Below are positions 29,001-37,183 of a stretch of 64,000 nt of DNA, one piece after another. Position numbers and translations under genes: made by a program. Under the pieces are notes generated by a model. That model made no database searches and had not been told where the DNA came from. It worked only from the letters and a program-made list of their open reading frames with translations. The DNA comes from Acidobacteriota bacterium (lineage in GTDB: Bacteria; Acidobacteriota; Terriglobia; Terriglobales; Acidobacteriaceae), in contig JAKAJO010000006.1 of assembly GCA_021813745.1 (NCBI GenBank), positions 43,137 through 107,136 on the forward strand, given 5' to 3'. How positions within the stretch are numbered: the first letter of the stretch is position 1; every line of letters starts with the position of its first letter.

Positions 29001-29242
29001 CCAAACTGATGACAGTAACCGCAGTGATCCTGAGCCTGGCGCCCATCTTGTGGGAGACGGGTATAGGTTCTGACGTCATGAAGCCAATCGCCGCACCCAT
29101 CGTCGGGGGAATGGTTACCTCGACAATTCACGTGCTCATCCTTGTGCCCGTCTTCTTTTGGCAGATCAATCGACGCAAACTGCAAGTGGGCAGAATGGTC
29201 GTTCCCACTGCGGACAATGGCAATCACCACTCCAATGAGTGA
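26078..29242 (+). CDS. cusA: CusA-type heavy-metal RND efflux pump
   Basis: A 1054-residue inner-membrane proton-driven pump, overlapping the adaptor gene by ATGA. The N-terminal WCARNPFLVL, the HME4-type segment GGLALAIGVLIDAAIVIVEN, and twelve predicted helices with two large periplasmic loops fit CusA. The three methionines that relay Cu(I)/Ag(I) in E. coli CusA (573, 623, 672) have counterparts at Met567 (LYMPSALPGIS), Met617 (APLDMFDTTI) and Met666 (NRLDMEMTG), at a constant offset of six. This argues for monovalent copper/silver rather than Co/Zn/Cd. No CusRS-type regulator is adjacent. Confidence 0.93.
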   Translation: MIARIIAWCARNPFLVLSATLLLVTAGVWSFNHVPLDALPDISDVQVIIHTQWVGEPPNLIEDQVTYPIVTALLSGPRVKSVRAQTMFGDSYVFVVFKDGTDLYWARSRVLEYLQQIAGKLPADVHPAIGPDATGAGWVYEYAIIDRTHTHSLADLRALQDWYLRYQLETVPGVAEVASIGGFVRQYQVNLDPAKLFSYGISAVTVTQRVRESTNEVGGDVLEMGGAEYMIRGLGYFKTLADLQSVPVSTKDGTPVLVKDLGTVTFGPDVRRGAADWQGEGETVGGIVVMRYGMNALDVINGVKARLREIAPSLPAGVEIATGYDRSWLIDQSVHTLKRDLILEAIIVSFVSIVFLFHFRSALVPIITVPIAVLAAFIPMYFLHVSSNIMSLGGLALAIGVLIDAAIVIVENGYRHLAVRADELSADDRRTILIKSAQQVGPALFFSLIIIVVSFLPVFLLEAQEGRMFRPLAWTKTLALICSSLLSITLVPALMPFFLRGRLRPESKNPVTRMTQAIYLPVLRWSLHHWKMVIALNLTFLAITVPLYLRLGSQFMPALYEGSALYMPSALPGISITQAVALMQEQDHIIRSFPEVATVFGTVGRTDSATDNAPLDMFDTTIMLKPRRQWRSGMTYEKLIQQMDMKLQFPGLTNTWTMPVENRLDMEMTGIKTPLGIKIQGGDLDRIQESGAQMQQLLTSMPQTSAVFAERVSQGFYLNVDVDREVAARYGLTVADVQRVITSEIGGTNIAENIEGRQRFPIAVRYNRDFRQDRSSISQALIPAPTGASIPIGEVARVYYSRGPAMIRDEGGALTGYIYLNLKSSDYGEFVNQAQRVLREKLALPSGYTWHWAGEYEFEQRAKQRLAIILPIVFFIIFLLLYLVFKSAREASVLIFPTLYAMSGGLLLQWILGYNFSVAVWVGYIALFGIAVETGVVMVVYLHEALQTRILSGKPMTEGDLEEAVIDGAVQRLRPKLMTVTAVILSLAPILWETGIGSDVMKPIAAPIVGGMVTSTIHVLILVPVFFWQINRRKLQVGRMVVPTADNGNHHSNE

Positions 29243-29687
29243 GCAATAGGATGTGAGCAAAAAGAAGACTCTCCGTAATGGTTCGAGAGTAGCAGAGAAT
29301 GTGAGAGAGAATGCAATCAATCGTATGCTCTTCTACCTGATCAGATCGATGAGAGCACAAGCAGAAGCGATATTGAAGTAAGTGTGACAATTCTGCGTGG
29401 TGTTGAACGGACCTGCACCGTCAGACGCGTGGGAGCGAGAACGCAGTAATGAGCCTGCGAGCTTAATCAAGCCATGCCAGGCACAGTTGAGCGATTCTCA
29501 TGCGAGTAATGTCTTCGTCGCGCGTAAGCGTGCTCCGATGGAGTGGCGCCGGGAAACGGGCTGTCGCGTATGGACAGTGCTGTAAGGTGGCATGAAAGTC
29601 TGAATCGTGCGAGGTTTATGCAATTCATGAATGCAAAAGTCCTCATTTATGAAGTATCTTCCTTGTGTTTCGGCCACGCCATGATGA
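29243..29687. other. Gene-free interval between convergent genes (445 bases)
   Basis: It separates cusA (+) from the MFS gene (-). A weak hairpin (ACTCTC/GAGAGT, about 29,267-29,290) lacks a T-run. No coding frame, RNA gene or repeat is convincing. Confidence 0.5.
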
Positions 29688-30965
29688 CTAGCCTTCGCAG
29701 GGCATGTCTGTAGGGGAGTGCGATTCGCGTGCAGTTTCTGCGCTCTCATTCCTGAGGTACAGCAAGAAGCTGAGAGCTACTGCGGCAAATGCGATTGCGG
29801 CGAGATAGACGACGAATCGAGCCTGATAAGCTCCGACGCGATCGTACAGGTGCCCAATCCAAAGGGGCCCAGTGGCACCACCGATTGCGTATGCGGTCCA
29901 AGTGAGACCATAAAGCACTGAGAAATGTCGTCGACCAAAGTAGCGAGCGAGCAGATAGGGTCCAACATCTGCTTCGCTGCCCAATCCGGCACCGAGGATT
30001 GCAGCACCCAGTAGAGCAGCCCAAGTGCCGCCGGCATAGGCAAGCACCAGGGTTCCTGCTGCGGCAAGGGCAAGAACAAATGTTTGAATGCGCTCTGGCG
30101 AGATCCGATCAATGGCAAATCCGATGCTGAGTCGGCCGACGATCCCTGCTCCTCCTCGGACCGACAACGCGAGGGCGGCAGTCGTTGCAAGAACGCCATG
30201 TTGGGTCAGGATGGAGGCGAGATTGGTCACAAGACCGTTTTCGCTAAACGCAGATAAGATTGTGATCAACGCAAGAATCCAGAATGCTGCAGTACGCAAA
30301 GCTGCGGAGACTGTTGTACCGCTGTCGAGGCGGTATTCAGAACCAACGGTTGCAGCTTCGGGGCGGTTGCGTACAAGCCATGCGGTGAGTGGGAAGCCTA
30401 GAATTGCAATGCCGCTCAAAAGAAGAAATCCGCTGCGCCATCCATGATGCTGAATCATCCACTCGGTGAGCGGCGGAATCAGGATAGAACCGACACCACT
30501 GCCAGTGAGCAACAATGCCAGTGCCATTCCTCTGCGGGTTATAAACCATGTCAGAATCGTGCGCGTATATGCGAACTGCGCGGTAGCGTTGGCAACCAGA
30601 CCCATTACAAAGAACATGAGATAGAACTGGGCGATATGCGGCGTCAGGCGGCTCAGCATGCCCAGTGCTATTGCGAAAGTGAGTATTCCTGGAAGGATAA
30701 TTCGGCGCGGTGGGAAGCGATCGAGTAAGAGCCCTAGCAGCGGCGATACCAGTGCGACAGTAATTGCAGCTAGCGCGAACGCCCCGCCCATGGCCTCGCG
30801 TTTCCAACCGAAGGCAGCATGCAAAGGATCGAGGAACAAGCTGAACGTGTACGGAACGATGGGAGCAAAGCTCACCATAACGCCTGTAAATGCAGCGCCC
30901 AGTACGCCCCACCCAGGATAGCGAATCGTCTTCTCGTCGTCTGAATGGTGGACTGGGGTGTTCAT
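29688..30965 (-). CDS. MFS transporter (oxalate/formate antiporter-like group)
   Basis: A 425-residue, 12-helix major facilitator. The N-terminal half has the loop 2-3 motif as LLLDRFPPRRIIL, and the second half repeats it weakly (GFAIDRISPERIQ). GLGSEADVGPYLLARYFG and the general pattern resemble the monocarboxylate/OFA group. It is the last gene of the operon and overlaps the upstream RdhA-like gene by 4 bases, so it is translationally coupled. It probably imports the substrate or exports the product of that enzyme. Direction and substrate are not deducible. Confidence 0.88.
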   Translation of the reverse strand: MNTPVHHSDDEKTIRYPGWGVLGAAFTGVMVSFAPIVPYTFSLFLDPLHAAFGWKREAMGGAFALAAITVALVSPLLGLLLDRFPPRRIILPGILTFAIALGMLSRLTPHIAQFYLMFFVMGLVANATAQFAYTRTILTWFITRRGMALALLLTGSGVGSILIPPLTEWMIQHHGWRSGFLLLSGIAILGFPLTAWLVRNRPEAATVGSEYRLDSGTTVSAALRTAAFWILALITILSAFSENGLVTNLASILTQHGVLATTAALALSVRGGAGIVGRLSIGFAIDRISPERIQTFVLALAAAGTLVLAYAGGTWAALLGAAILGAGLGSEADVGPYLLARYFGRRHFSVLYGLTWTAYAIGGATGPLWIGHLYDRVGAYQARFVVYLAAIAFAAVALSFLLYLRNESAETARESHSPTDMPCEG

Positions 30966-31954
30966 TCCGTGCCCGATCTCCGAGCCAACTTCTCAAGAAG
31001 TTTCGGACGCACTGTTGGGCGCGTCCAGGGGCACTCGGCGATGCAAATACCGCACGTCGCAGCCTCGACAAAGTAGGGTATGCATTTGTCAAAATTCACG
31101 TACCATCGCTCGACACCACGTACGATTTGCTTTTTTGGCGTGATAGCGCCGGGAGGACAAGCATGCGTACAAACCTGACAATGTGCGCAGAATTCATCGG
31201 CGCCGAAGTGAATGGGAGCAGTCGGAGTAAGCGGCATGTCCGTAGTTACTCCTGCCAGTCGAACGCCTGCGCCGAAGCGCGGGCTAATCAGTGAGCCGTG
31301 CTTACCAAGTTCCCCAAGTCCGGCGGCAATTGCGGGGGAAATGAGTAGGAGCGCACTGGCCATTGGACCTGGATACGGATCGGCGTTATAGCCTTGCGAA
31401 CGAATCCAATTGGCCACGGCATACGACGACCTAGTACCTCTTGCGTATTGATCACCCACATCGCAAACTCCGACGCCGTTGGATTCATCGGAAGGCACTT
31501 GGCGCAGACGCTCGTAGTTGTGTGCGAGAGCCAGGACAATCACCCACGGATGCTCGATAGTGTAGCCATCAAAGACATACAATGGGTCCATAGCGGCGAT
31601 TCCAATGTCATCTGTTTCGTGGGAAAGAGCGAAGTGTTTAACGGCTTCAGCGAGCTCACGCGGCGAAGAGTCATTGTGGTCTTCTGCGACGGAGATCAGT
31701 TCAGGATAGGTATAAGCACCCTGAAATGCCTCCATCGATCCAGGACATTTGCGCGAGTTCTTGCGCGCCAAGAGCTGTAGATCGCCCCACGGATGCTGGT
31801 CAGGAGGATGCCAAAAGAATGGAGAAGGCCTTCGCGGCGCATTCTCGCCTACGCCATTGATGGCATTGCCGGAGACACGAAGAAGAGCGAGGGTCTCGGG
31901 CCGGGGGGTCCATGTTCCACGCTTTGGGCGCCGTGGATTCAGAGATTCACTCAT
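30962..31954 (-). CDS. Soluble reductive dehalogenase (RdhA)-like corrinoid / Fe-S protein
   Basis: A 330-residue homologue of RdhA. Two [4Fe-4S] motifs are intact: Cys256, 259, 262, 266 (FCAHCQVCTHACPPGAI) and Cys291, 301, 304, 308 (KCIPYF, then CGICIAECPW). The segment before them, GLGELGKHGSLISPRFG, then VRLAGVTTDMPLTP and PIHFGADEFC, is the conserved RdhA catalytic-domain text and is more specific than the related QueG. RdhA enzymes bind a cobalamin. There is no Tat signal or transmembrane segment and no rdhB, so it should be cytoplasmic, like catabolic rather than respiratory members. GGAGAAG precedes the ATG, and the gene overlaps both neighbours by 4 bases. Whether it removes halogens here is unknown. 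Confidence 0.82.
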   Translation of the reverse strand: MSESLNPRRPKRGTWTPRPETLALLRVSGNAINGVGENAPRRPSPFFWHPPDQHPWGDLQLLARKNSRKCPGSMEAFQGAYTYPELISVAEDHNDSSPRELAEAVKHFALSHETDDIGIAAMDPLYVFDGYTIEHPWVIVLALAHNYERLRQVPSDESNGVGVCDVGDQYARGTRSSYAVANWIRSQGYNADPYPGPMASALLLISPAIAAGLGELGKHGSLISPRFGAGVRLAGVTTDMPLTPTAPIHFGADEFCAHCQVCTHACPPGAITPKKQIVRGVERWYVNFDKCIPYFVEAATCGICIAECPWTRPTVRPKLLEKLARRSGTE

Positions 31955-32586
31955 GGTTCTTCTCCAGTGTCCTGTGAGTAAGGAGAGTGAAGTCCAAAGC
32001 CGTTTGCGATGCGATTAAAAGCAGAGAAGAGTGCGGCGATATGCACGCTCTCGGCCACCTGTTCCTCTGTCCAGCCGGCTTGCATAGTTGCATCTACGTC
32101 CGCGCGTGTAATGGGGGGCGAGTTGGCGTTTACTTTTCCGGCAAACCTCAGCAGCGCGACCTCAGCGGTGGTCAACGCTTTGACGTTGAAATCGCCGACC
32201 CGCAGAGAGCAGATCACTTCGGCAGAGCATCCCTGCGCACCCAGCAAAGCGGCGTGGCTATCGGCGCAGTAGGGACATGTGTTCCGGTGCGAAACAAAGG
32301 TGGCAATCATTTCCTTATGTTTCCGACTCAATAGGCTCTCGCCGAAGAGCAGAGTCTCCGCAATCTCCATCATCCCTGTAAGGAGTCCCAAGTTCGTGGC
32401 AAAGCACAGTACAATCCCAGGAATATCGGCCCTTCCAAAGCGCTCGCGGTACCTCGTGAACTGAGCCAGAACCTCTGAGGATGCTGATTGCTCATTCATT
32501 AGTGGCAGATTCTTCGAAGACGGCACCGCTCGCAGCATTCCGCGTGTTTGCATCCCCGGAACGTCAGACATCGATCTGGGATCCAT
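31951..32586 (-). CDS. AhpD/carboxymuconolactone decarboxylase-family protein
   Basis: A 211-residue alkylhydroperoxidase-like helical protein. The redox motif is EMIATFVSHRNTCPYCADSH (Glu, CxxC, His), followed by the second-half helices (LTTAEVALLRFAGKV, ITRADVDATMQAG, VHIAALFSAFNRIANGFG). Such proteins are peroxidases or decarboxylases of small ring compounds. It starts 3 bases after the TonB-receptor stop and overlaps the RdhA-like gene by 4 bases. Of several candidate ATGs, none has a strong ribosome site, so the first 15-30 residues are uncertain. Confidence 0.87.
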   Translation of the reverse strand: MDPRSMSDVPGMQTRGMLRAVPSSKNLPLMNEQSASSEVLAQFTRYRERFGRADIPGIVLCFATNLGLLTGMMEIAETLLFGESLLSRKHKEMIATFVSHRNTCPYCADSHAALLGAQGCSAEVICSLRVGDFNVKALTTAEVALLRFAGKVNANSPPITRADVDATMQAGWTEEQVAESVHIAALFSAFNRIANGFGLHSPYSQDTGEEP

Positions 32587-32589
32587 GTG

Positions 32590-35500
32590 TCAGAACTCGA
32601 TTCTTGTTGCGAATTGAAATGCACGCGGGCCGCCGGAGCCAAAGAATCCACCCGCTGTGCTGACCGCTGAGTAAAAGTTAGTTTGTACAGTCTGAGCAGG
32701 TTGGCCGTTCTGCGCGGACTGATAGGGTCCGATCGATATGTTGCGACCGGAGAAATTTGTGTTTGTGGTTCCACGAATGTTTGTTTGATTCAGCATGTTG
32801 AATCCTTCGCCTATCAGGCTCAATGTCACGCGTTCGCCAAGACTCATATCCTTGCGTAAGCGCATATCGAGTGAGCTGAACGGACTGGTGAAATTGATGC
32901 CCGACGGCACGTGCTGAAGAGTCCCTCCGGCAAGGCATGGGAATGGTCCTGGGCACGGCGGCAAAGCATTCCAGCGGTCAATCACAGCATTTAGTCGATC
33001 GCTGTTCTTCACTTCGCGCGCCAGCGCATTGCGCGGCAGGAGGGGCAGGCGTGAGCCGCTTGCGCCATTGATCGCCGTACCGGGCAGGAACGTATCCGCT
33101 GGTACGCCAGACCCAAATGTGTAGAGCGGAGACAGGATGAAGCGCCATGGCAGTTGCGCATCGCCGTAGACCGTCAAACGGTGCCGCTCGTCGGTAACTG
33201 CGTATCCCTTCTCGAGACGTAGGTTGTCGATGCCTTCGACCAGATCGACTTGCTCGTCGGCATTACCATTTGTAAGTTGGTCATCGTCGGAATAGTCAAA
33301 TGTTTTTGAGAGGGTGTAGCCGATGTTGTAGGTGTAGCCGATCGGGCCCAGCTTCGCCTGGCGATGCGCAACACTCACGATCAACCCGTCGTACCAGGAC
33401 TTCGCCTGCGACTGAATTAGCGTAATGTTGTCTGAGATACCAGTCAGCGGATCAGTCATTGTGCATGGCACGTTGTTTCCTGGGCATGAGATGTACGGAG
33501 AAGTGGAGTCTGTGCTGCGCAGCAGGTGCCCAATCAGCTGCCGATACGCAAAGACGTGTAGCCCATCGGCGGAGATGAGCCAGTTGTTGGTGACTTGTTG
33601 CTGCATTCCGAGCGAAAACTGCTGCATGAGCGGATGATGCGCATTCGGTCCCATCGCCAGTATCCCAACTCCGCCTACCTGATGAGGACCACTAAACGCA
33701 TTGGCAATCGTCGGCGACCCCGGTGCAAAGCTCCCACCTGGCGCAAAGCACGCGCCTAGGCTTGGACCACCCGGCACGAATGGCGAAGTACACTCAGACC
33801 CCGCATACTGCGTCACCGTTAGAGCTCGATCATTCTGTACGAGATCCTCAGCGCCAGCTTCCAGGATGATTCTGTCGTAGTAGATTCCATAGCCGCCACG
33901 CAGCACCGTGGTGCCTTTCCCAATGGGATCGAAGACGAAGCCTACACGCGGACCAAAGTCCTTCAGGTCTGGAGTCTTTTTCAGGTTGATGACGTTCGCC
34001 ATCCATGTGCACGGCTGCGAGGGCTGAGTCGTGAGACTGGGGCATGGGCCGTGCGCACTCGAATTGCCCGTCAGGTTGGAGTCGTACTCCCAGCGGAGAC
34101 CGAGATTCAGCGTCAATCGTGGTGTCGAGCGCCAGTCGTCTTGTGCATATCCTGCCAAGTAGCTATCGAAAACAGTGGGAATGGGAACGGGGGTTACCGG
34201 CGCACTGCTCTTGAGACCGACAGCTACGGGAATATCCAGATCGTTAATCTGTCCGTCGCCGTTCAAATCCGCAAATCCAAAGTCCGACGTCAGAATGACC
34301 GTGCCCGAACCGAACACATTGATCTCACCGTTAGCGGTGTAGTGCTGGAACTCCCCACCTATGTGCAGCGTCTGCTTGCCTACCGTCCACCCGTAGGCAT
34401 TGCGGACTTGGAAGCGATTCAAATGCGTTCCTTGCGGCAGGTTGAAATTTGCGCCATCGGCAAGATCGGGAAAAATCAGTTCGTTTGTAAGGTTCAGCTG
34501 CGGGTTTGTGGTCGGTGCATCCTGCGCAAACTGCGGAATATTGCTGTAGAAGTTGTCGAAGTGAAGAGTGAGAACGTTGACTCGAGTCGGACCCAGTACA
34601 GTTGTAAGCCCCAGCACAGCTGAGTTGAAGCGGTTCAACGAATTCTGCCGTTCCGCCGCCGTGAATGCTGGCGTCTGTTGCGAAGGAGTCGCCTCGCCGG
34701 TATCTGTGGAGCGGTTGAACGAGTACCGCCCCATCAGGCTGTTGTTTCGTGAAAGTTGAGCGTCCACGCGCGTCGACCACAATGCATCGCGGAGCGGTGC
34801 TGGGGCGGAAGTGTTCAGGATGGTGTCATTGCTGAAGTCACGCGTACCCGTCTGAAGGGCGGCATTCTGATCACGATATTCAAAGGATGAAAACCACCAC
34901 GCTCTGTCTTTGCGAAGAGGCCCGCCGGCGGAGGCTCCAAACTGCTCACGATCGAATGGAGGTGTCGGAAGGCTGCGGTCGAAGGTGGCTGGCAGACCCT
35001 GCAGATTGCGGTTACGCTCGAATAGGAACAGCGACCCATGGAAATCATTGCTCCCTGACTTTGTGACGATGTTCACAATGCTGTTGCCGGAGCGCCCCAC
35101 TTCGGCGGTGAACCGTCCCGTTGCAATCTGGAACTCGCGGATTGAGTCTTCGGGAAAGTTGGCTAGCGTACCGCCAACCACTTCATCGTTATTGTCACCG
35201 CCGTCGACTGTGATATTGCCGCCGCGCCCAAAACCTCCAGCTGAACTCACTTCCAGTGTGTTAGTCTTTGTCGGATCAAAAGTTGGTGCGGGCCGGTTGC
35301 CAGGAACAAGGTATGCGAGCTCGAGAAAGTTTCGGCCATTCAGCGGAATGCTTTCGATCGTCTTCGATGTGATCTCACCTTGGATCATCGACTGGGTTTC
35401 ATCCACAGCTTCCATGGACGCGTTTACCTCAACGGTGCTGCCGCCGCCGGCAACTTTGAGATCCGCATCTATCGTCTGGTTCTTGCCTGCCTCAATCACT

Positions 35501-35787
35501 ACATCTGTGAATTCTGCCACGGCAAACCCAGGTGCCTCGATGCGAACCGTGTAGGTCCCCACAGATAGTGCGGTCATGCTGTACAGCCCGGTGCTATTAG
35601 AAATCGTGGTTCGGGATACACCCTGTGTGATGTGAGTCGCAATAATTCGCGCACCAACGATCGCCGCATGCTTTGAGTCGTGAACGATTCCATTCAGGCT
35701 GCCAACCGGCACCTGAGCATAGCTGCATACAACCCCAACCCCGAAAGACAAAGCTAGTGTGCAGAGGCGCGTGAGAACATGCCGCAT
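32590..35787 (-). CDS. TonB-dependent receptor with N-terminal carboxypeptidase-regulatory domain (Oar-like)
   Basis: A 1065-residue outer-membrane receptor. It has a signal peptide (about 1-24), a CarboxypepD_reg beta-sandwich (VPVGSLNGIVHDSKHAAIVG through about 110), a plug (IESIPLNGRNFLELAYLVPG) and a long beta-barrel ending in Phe (FQFATRIEF), as barrel assembly requires. This architecture is greatly expanded in acidobacteria. An EF-hand/dockerin-like calcium loop (DLNGDGQINDLDI) sits in a barrel loop. It is followed 3 bases later by the AhpD-like, RdhA-like and MFS genes, so import of their substrate is the likely job. A 7-bp dyad with an 11-base spacer lies 111 bases upstream. Confidence 0.93.
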   Translation of the reverse strand: MRHVLTRLCTLALSFGVGVVCSYAQVPVGSLNGIVHDSKHAAIVGARIIATHITQGVSRTTISNSTGLYSMTALSVGTYTVRIEAPGFAVAEFTDVVIEAGKNQTIDADLKVAGGGSTVEVNASMEAVDETQSMIQGEITSKTIESIPLNGRNFLELAYLVPGNRPAPTFDPTKTNTLEVSSAGGFGRGGNITVDGGDNNDEVVGGTLANFPEDSIREFQIATGRFTAEVGRSGNSIVNIVTKSGSNDFHGSLFLFERNRNLQGLPATFDRSLPTPPFDREQFGASAGGPLRKDRAWWFSSFEYRDQNAALQTGTRDFSNDTILNTSAPAPLRDALWSTRVDAQLSRNNSLMGRYSFNRSTDTGEATPSQQTPAFTAAERQNSLNRFNSAVLGLTTVLGPTRVNVLTLHFDNFYSNIPQFAQDAPTTNPQLNLTNELIFPDLADGANFNLPQGTHLNRFQVRNAYGWTVGKQTLHIGGEFQHYTANGEINVFGSGTVILTSDFGFADLNGDGQINDLDIPVAVGLKSSAPVTPVPIPTVFDSYLAGYAQDDWRSTPRLTLNLGLRWEYDSNLTGNSSAHGPCPSLTTQPSQPCTWMANVINLKKTPDLKDFGPRVGFVFDPIGKGTTVLRGGYGIYYDRIILEAGAEDLVQNDRALTVTQYAGSECTSPFVPGGPSLGACFAPGGSFAPGSPTIANAFSGPHQVGGVGILAMGPNAHHPLMQQFSLGMQQQVTNNWLISADGLHVFAYRQLIGHLLRSTDSTSPYISCPGNNVPCTMTDPLTGISDNITLIQSQAKSWYDGLIVSVAHRQAKLGPIGYTYNIGYTLSKTFDYSDDDQLTNGNADEQVDLVEGIDNLRLEKGYAVTDERHRLTVYGDAQLPWRFILSPLYTFGSGVPADTFLPGTAINGASGSRLPLLPRNALAREVKNSDRLNAVIDRWNALPPCPGPFPCLAGGTLQHVPSGINFTSPFSSLDMRLRKDMSLGERVTLSLIGEGFNMLNQTNIRGTTNTNFSGRNISIGPYQSAQNGQPAQTVQTNFYSAVSTAGGFFGSGGPRAFQFATRIEF

Positions 35788-35897
35788 CGTCGATCGCTCT
35801 CCGTGAAGTAAAAAGTACTGGCGGGGAACACCAGGAGCAGGAATCCACCCACATTCAGGGGAAGGTTGTGCGGCGGAACGCTCGGGGAAACATTATT

Positions 35898-35922
35898 TGC
35901 AAGAATGTTTAGCTGTCTTGCA
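35898..35922 (-). promoter_or_regulatory. Inverted repeat TGCAAGA-N11-TCTTGCA upstream of the TonB receptor
   Basis: Perfect 7-bp arms separated by 11 bases lie 111 bases before the receptor ATG. The N11 geometry resembles LysR-type binding sites, but no regulator gene is in the cluster. It is a plausible operator for the receptor-AhpD-RdhA-MFS transcript. Confidence 0.4.
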
Positions 35923-36057
35923 TCGTTCGATGGGGGTGATGCTCAACTGATGGGTTGAGTGTTGGCAGAATTCAGATAGGGCATACGTGCAAAGATGCTC
36001 TAACTAAAATGGAGCATGAGATGACTGCCTCCAAACCGATAAAGGATCTGGATGAGA

Positions 36058-36600
36058 TTATTCTTGCGAGGATTTCAAATAGCCCTTCTCTGCAAGGTGC
36101 CGTCCCATCTTGGTGTACATCCCGTCGTTGTGCGGTTGCCATGTATCCAAGCCATCCACATAGCGGTTGTACATGCAAAAGGCTGCTGCGATTAGTACTG
36201 TATCGTGAATCTCGATGTCGGAAGCACCTTCGTCTCGTGCCCGTTTAACATCCTCGGCGGTTACGAGCTTACCGTCGCGCTGCACCTTTCCTGCGATTGC
36301 CAGCAGAGCTTTCAGCTTGGATGAAATAGGCGCGTTTGTGAAGTCAAGCTTCACGCGTCTCACCACGTCCTCATCTCCTAAATGGCAGGCGGCGGCAGCG
36401 CCGTGGCTGGTCTGACAAAAGTAGCAGTTATTTTGTGAGGAGACATACGTGGCAATTAATTCGCGCTCGCCAGGCGTCAGACTGTTCGGTTCGTGCAGCA
36501 GAACATGGGCTAGTTCGCGCATCGGTTTCGCCGTCTCCGGACGAAATGCAAATCCACTGCTGATGCCGGGCAGGCCCTCAGGAAGTGCGATATGTGCCAT
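36058..36600 (-). CDS. AhpD/carboxymuconolactone decarboxylase-family protein (tandem copy 2)
   Basis: A 180-residue peroxidase-related protein with ELIATYVSSQNNCYFCQTSH as the Glu-CxxC-His active-site motif and VLIAAAFCMYNRYVDGL in the second half. It is a close paralogue of the gene 10 bases upstream: the N-terminal pattern AHIALPEGLPGI and the block TAKPMRELAHVLL correspond position by position. The family reduces peroxides or handles lactone/catechol-type intermediates. 270 bases separate it from the TonB receptor. Confidence 0.88.
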   Translation of the reverse strand: MAHIALPEGLPGISSGFAFRPETAKPMRELAHVLLHEPNSLTPGERELIATYVSSQNNCYFCQTSHGAAAACHLGDEDVVRRVKLDFTNAPISSKLKALLAIAGKVQRDGKLVTAEDVKRARDEGASDIEIHDTVLIAAAFCMYNRYVDGLDTWQPHNDGMYTKMGRHLAEKGYLKSSQE

Positions 36601-36610
36601 AGTATTCTCC

Positions 36611-37183
36611 TCAGCGTGCCGTCGGCTGAACGGGCAGATACGTCTTGCTCACACTTACGTAACCGTCACGCGCCACCATCTTGCCGCGCTGCCGATACAT
36701 GTCTTCATCCTGTGGTTGCACTGTTGCTAGTCCGTCCACATAGCGGTTGTACATGCAAAAGGCTGCGGCAATCAGAACGGTATCATGGATCTCGATGTCC
36801 GTTGCACCAGCGCTTCGCGCACTCGCCACGTCCTCCACCGTGACCTGCTTGCCTCCACGTTGCACTTTGCTTGCAATCACGAGCAGAGCCTTCAGTTTGT
36901 CTGAAATGTCGGCGTATTGAAAATCCGCCTTGACCCGTCGGACAAGCTCTTCATCGCCATCCAGGTGTGCTGCTGCGATCGCGCCGTGAATGGACTGGCA
37001 GTAATGGCAGTCATTCAGATACGACACATAAGTGGCGATTAGTTCGCGTTCACCTGGCGTGAGGCTATTTGGGGATCGCAACAAAACCTCAACAAGTTCG
37101 TTCAGCGGCTTTGCCGTTTCTGGGCGAAATGCCATCGCACCGCGAATTCCGGGCTGGCTGTCCGGCAGGGCTATGTGCGGCAT
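36611..37183 (-). CDS. AhpD/carboxymuconolactone decarboxylase-family protein (tandem copy 1)
   Basis: A 190-residue paralogue of the next gene, with ELIATYVSYLNDCHYCQSIH as the active-site motif and VLIAAAFCMYNRYVDGL identical to its neighbour. A strong GAGGAGG site lies 10 bases before the ATG, which fixes this start even though the upstream hydrolase frame runs 95 bases into the gene. About 33 bases around the CMYNRYVDGL block are identical at DNA level in both copies, so the duplication is fairly recent or under gene conversion. Confidence 0.9.
   Translation of the reverse strand: MPHIALPDSQPGIRGAMAFRPETAKPLNELVEVLLRSPNSLTPGERELIATYVSYLNDCHYCQSIHGAIAAAHLDGDEELVRRVKADFQYADISDKLKALLVIASKVQRGGKQVTVEDVASARSAGATDIEIHDTVLIAAAFCMYNRYVDGLATVQPQDEDMYRQRGKMVARDGYVSVSKTYLPVQPTAR

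Noticed and set aside
30962..31954. Epoxyqueuosine reductase (QueG)
   Set aside because: QueG also has two [4Fe-4S] motifs, but the text before and between the clusters, with the short loop before the second, matches RdhA better.
35788..36057. Cobalamin riboswitch upstream of the TonB receptor
   Set aside because: I looked because of the corrinoid-type enzyme downstream, but found no B12 box or conserved core.
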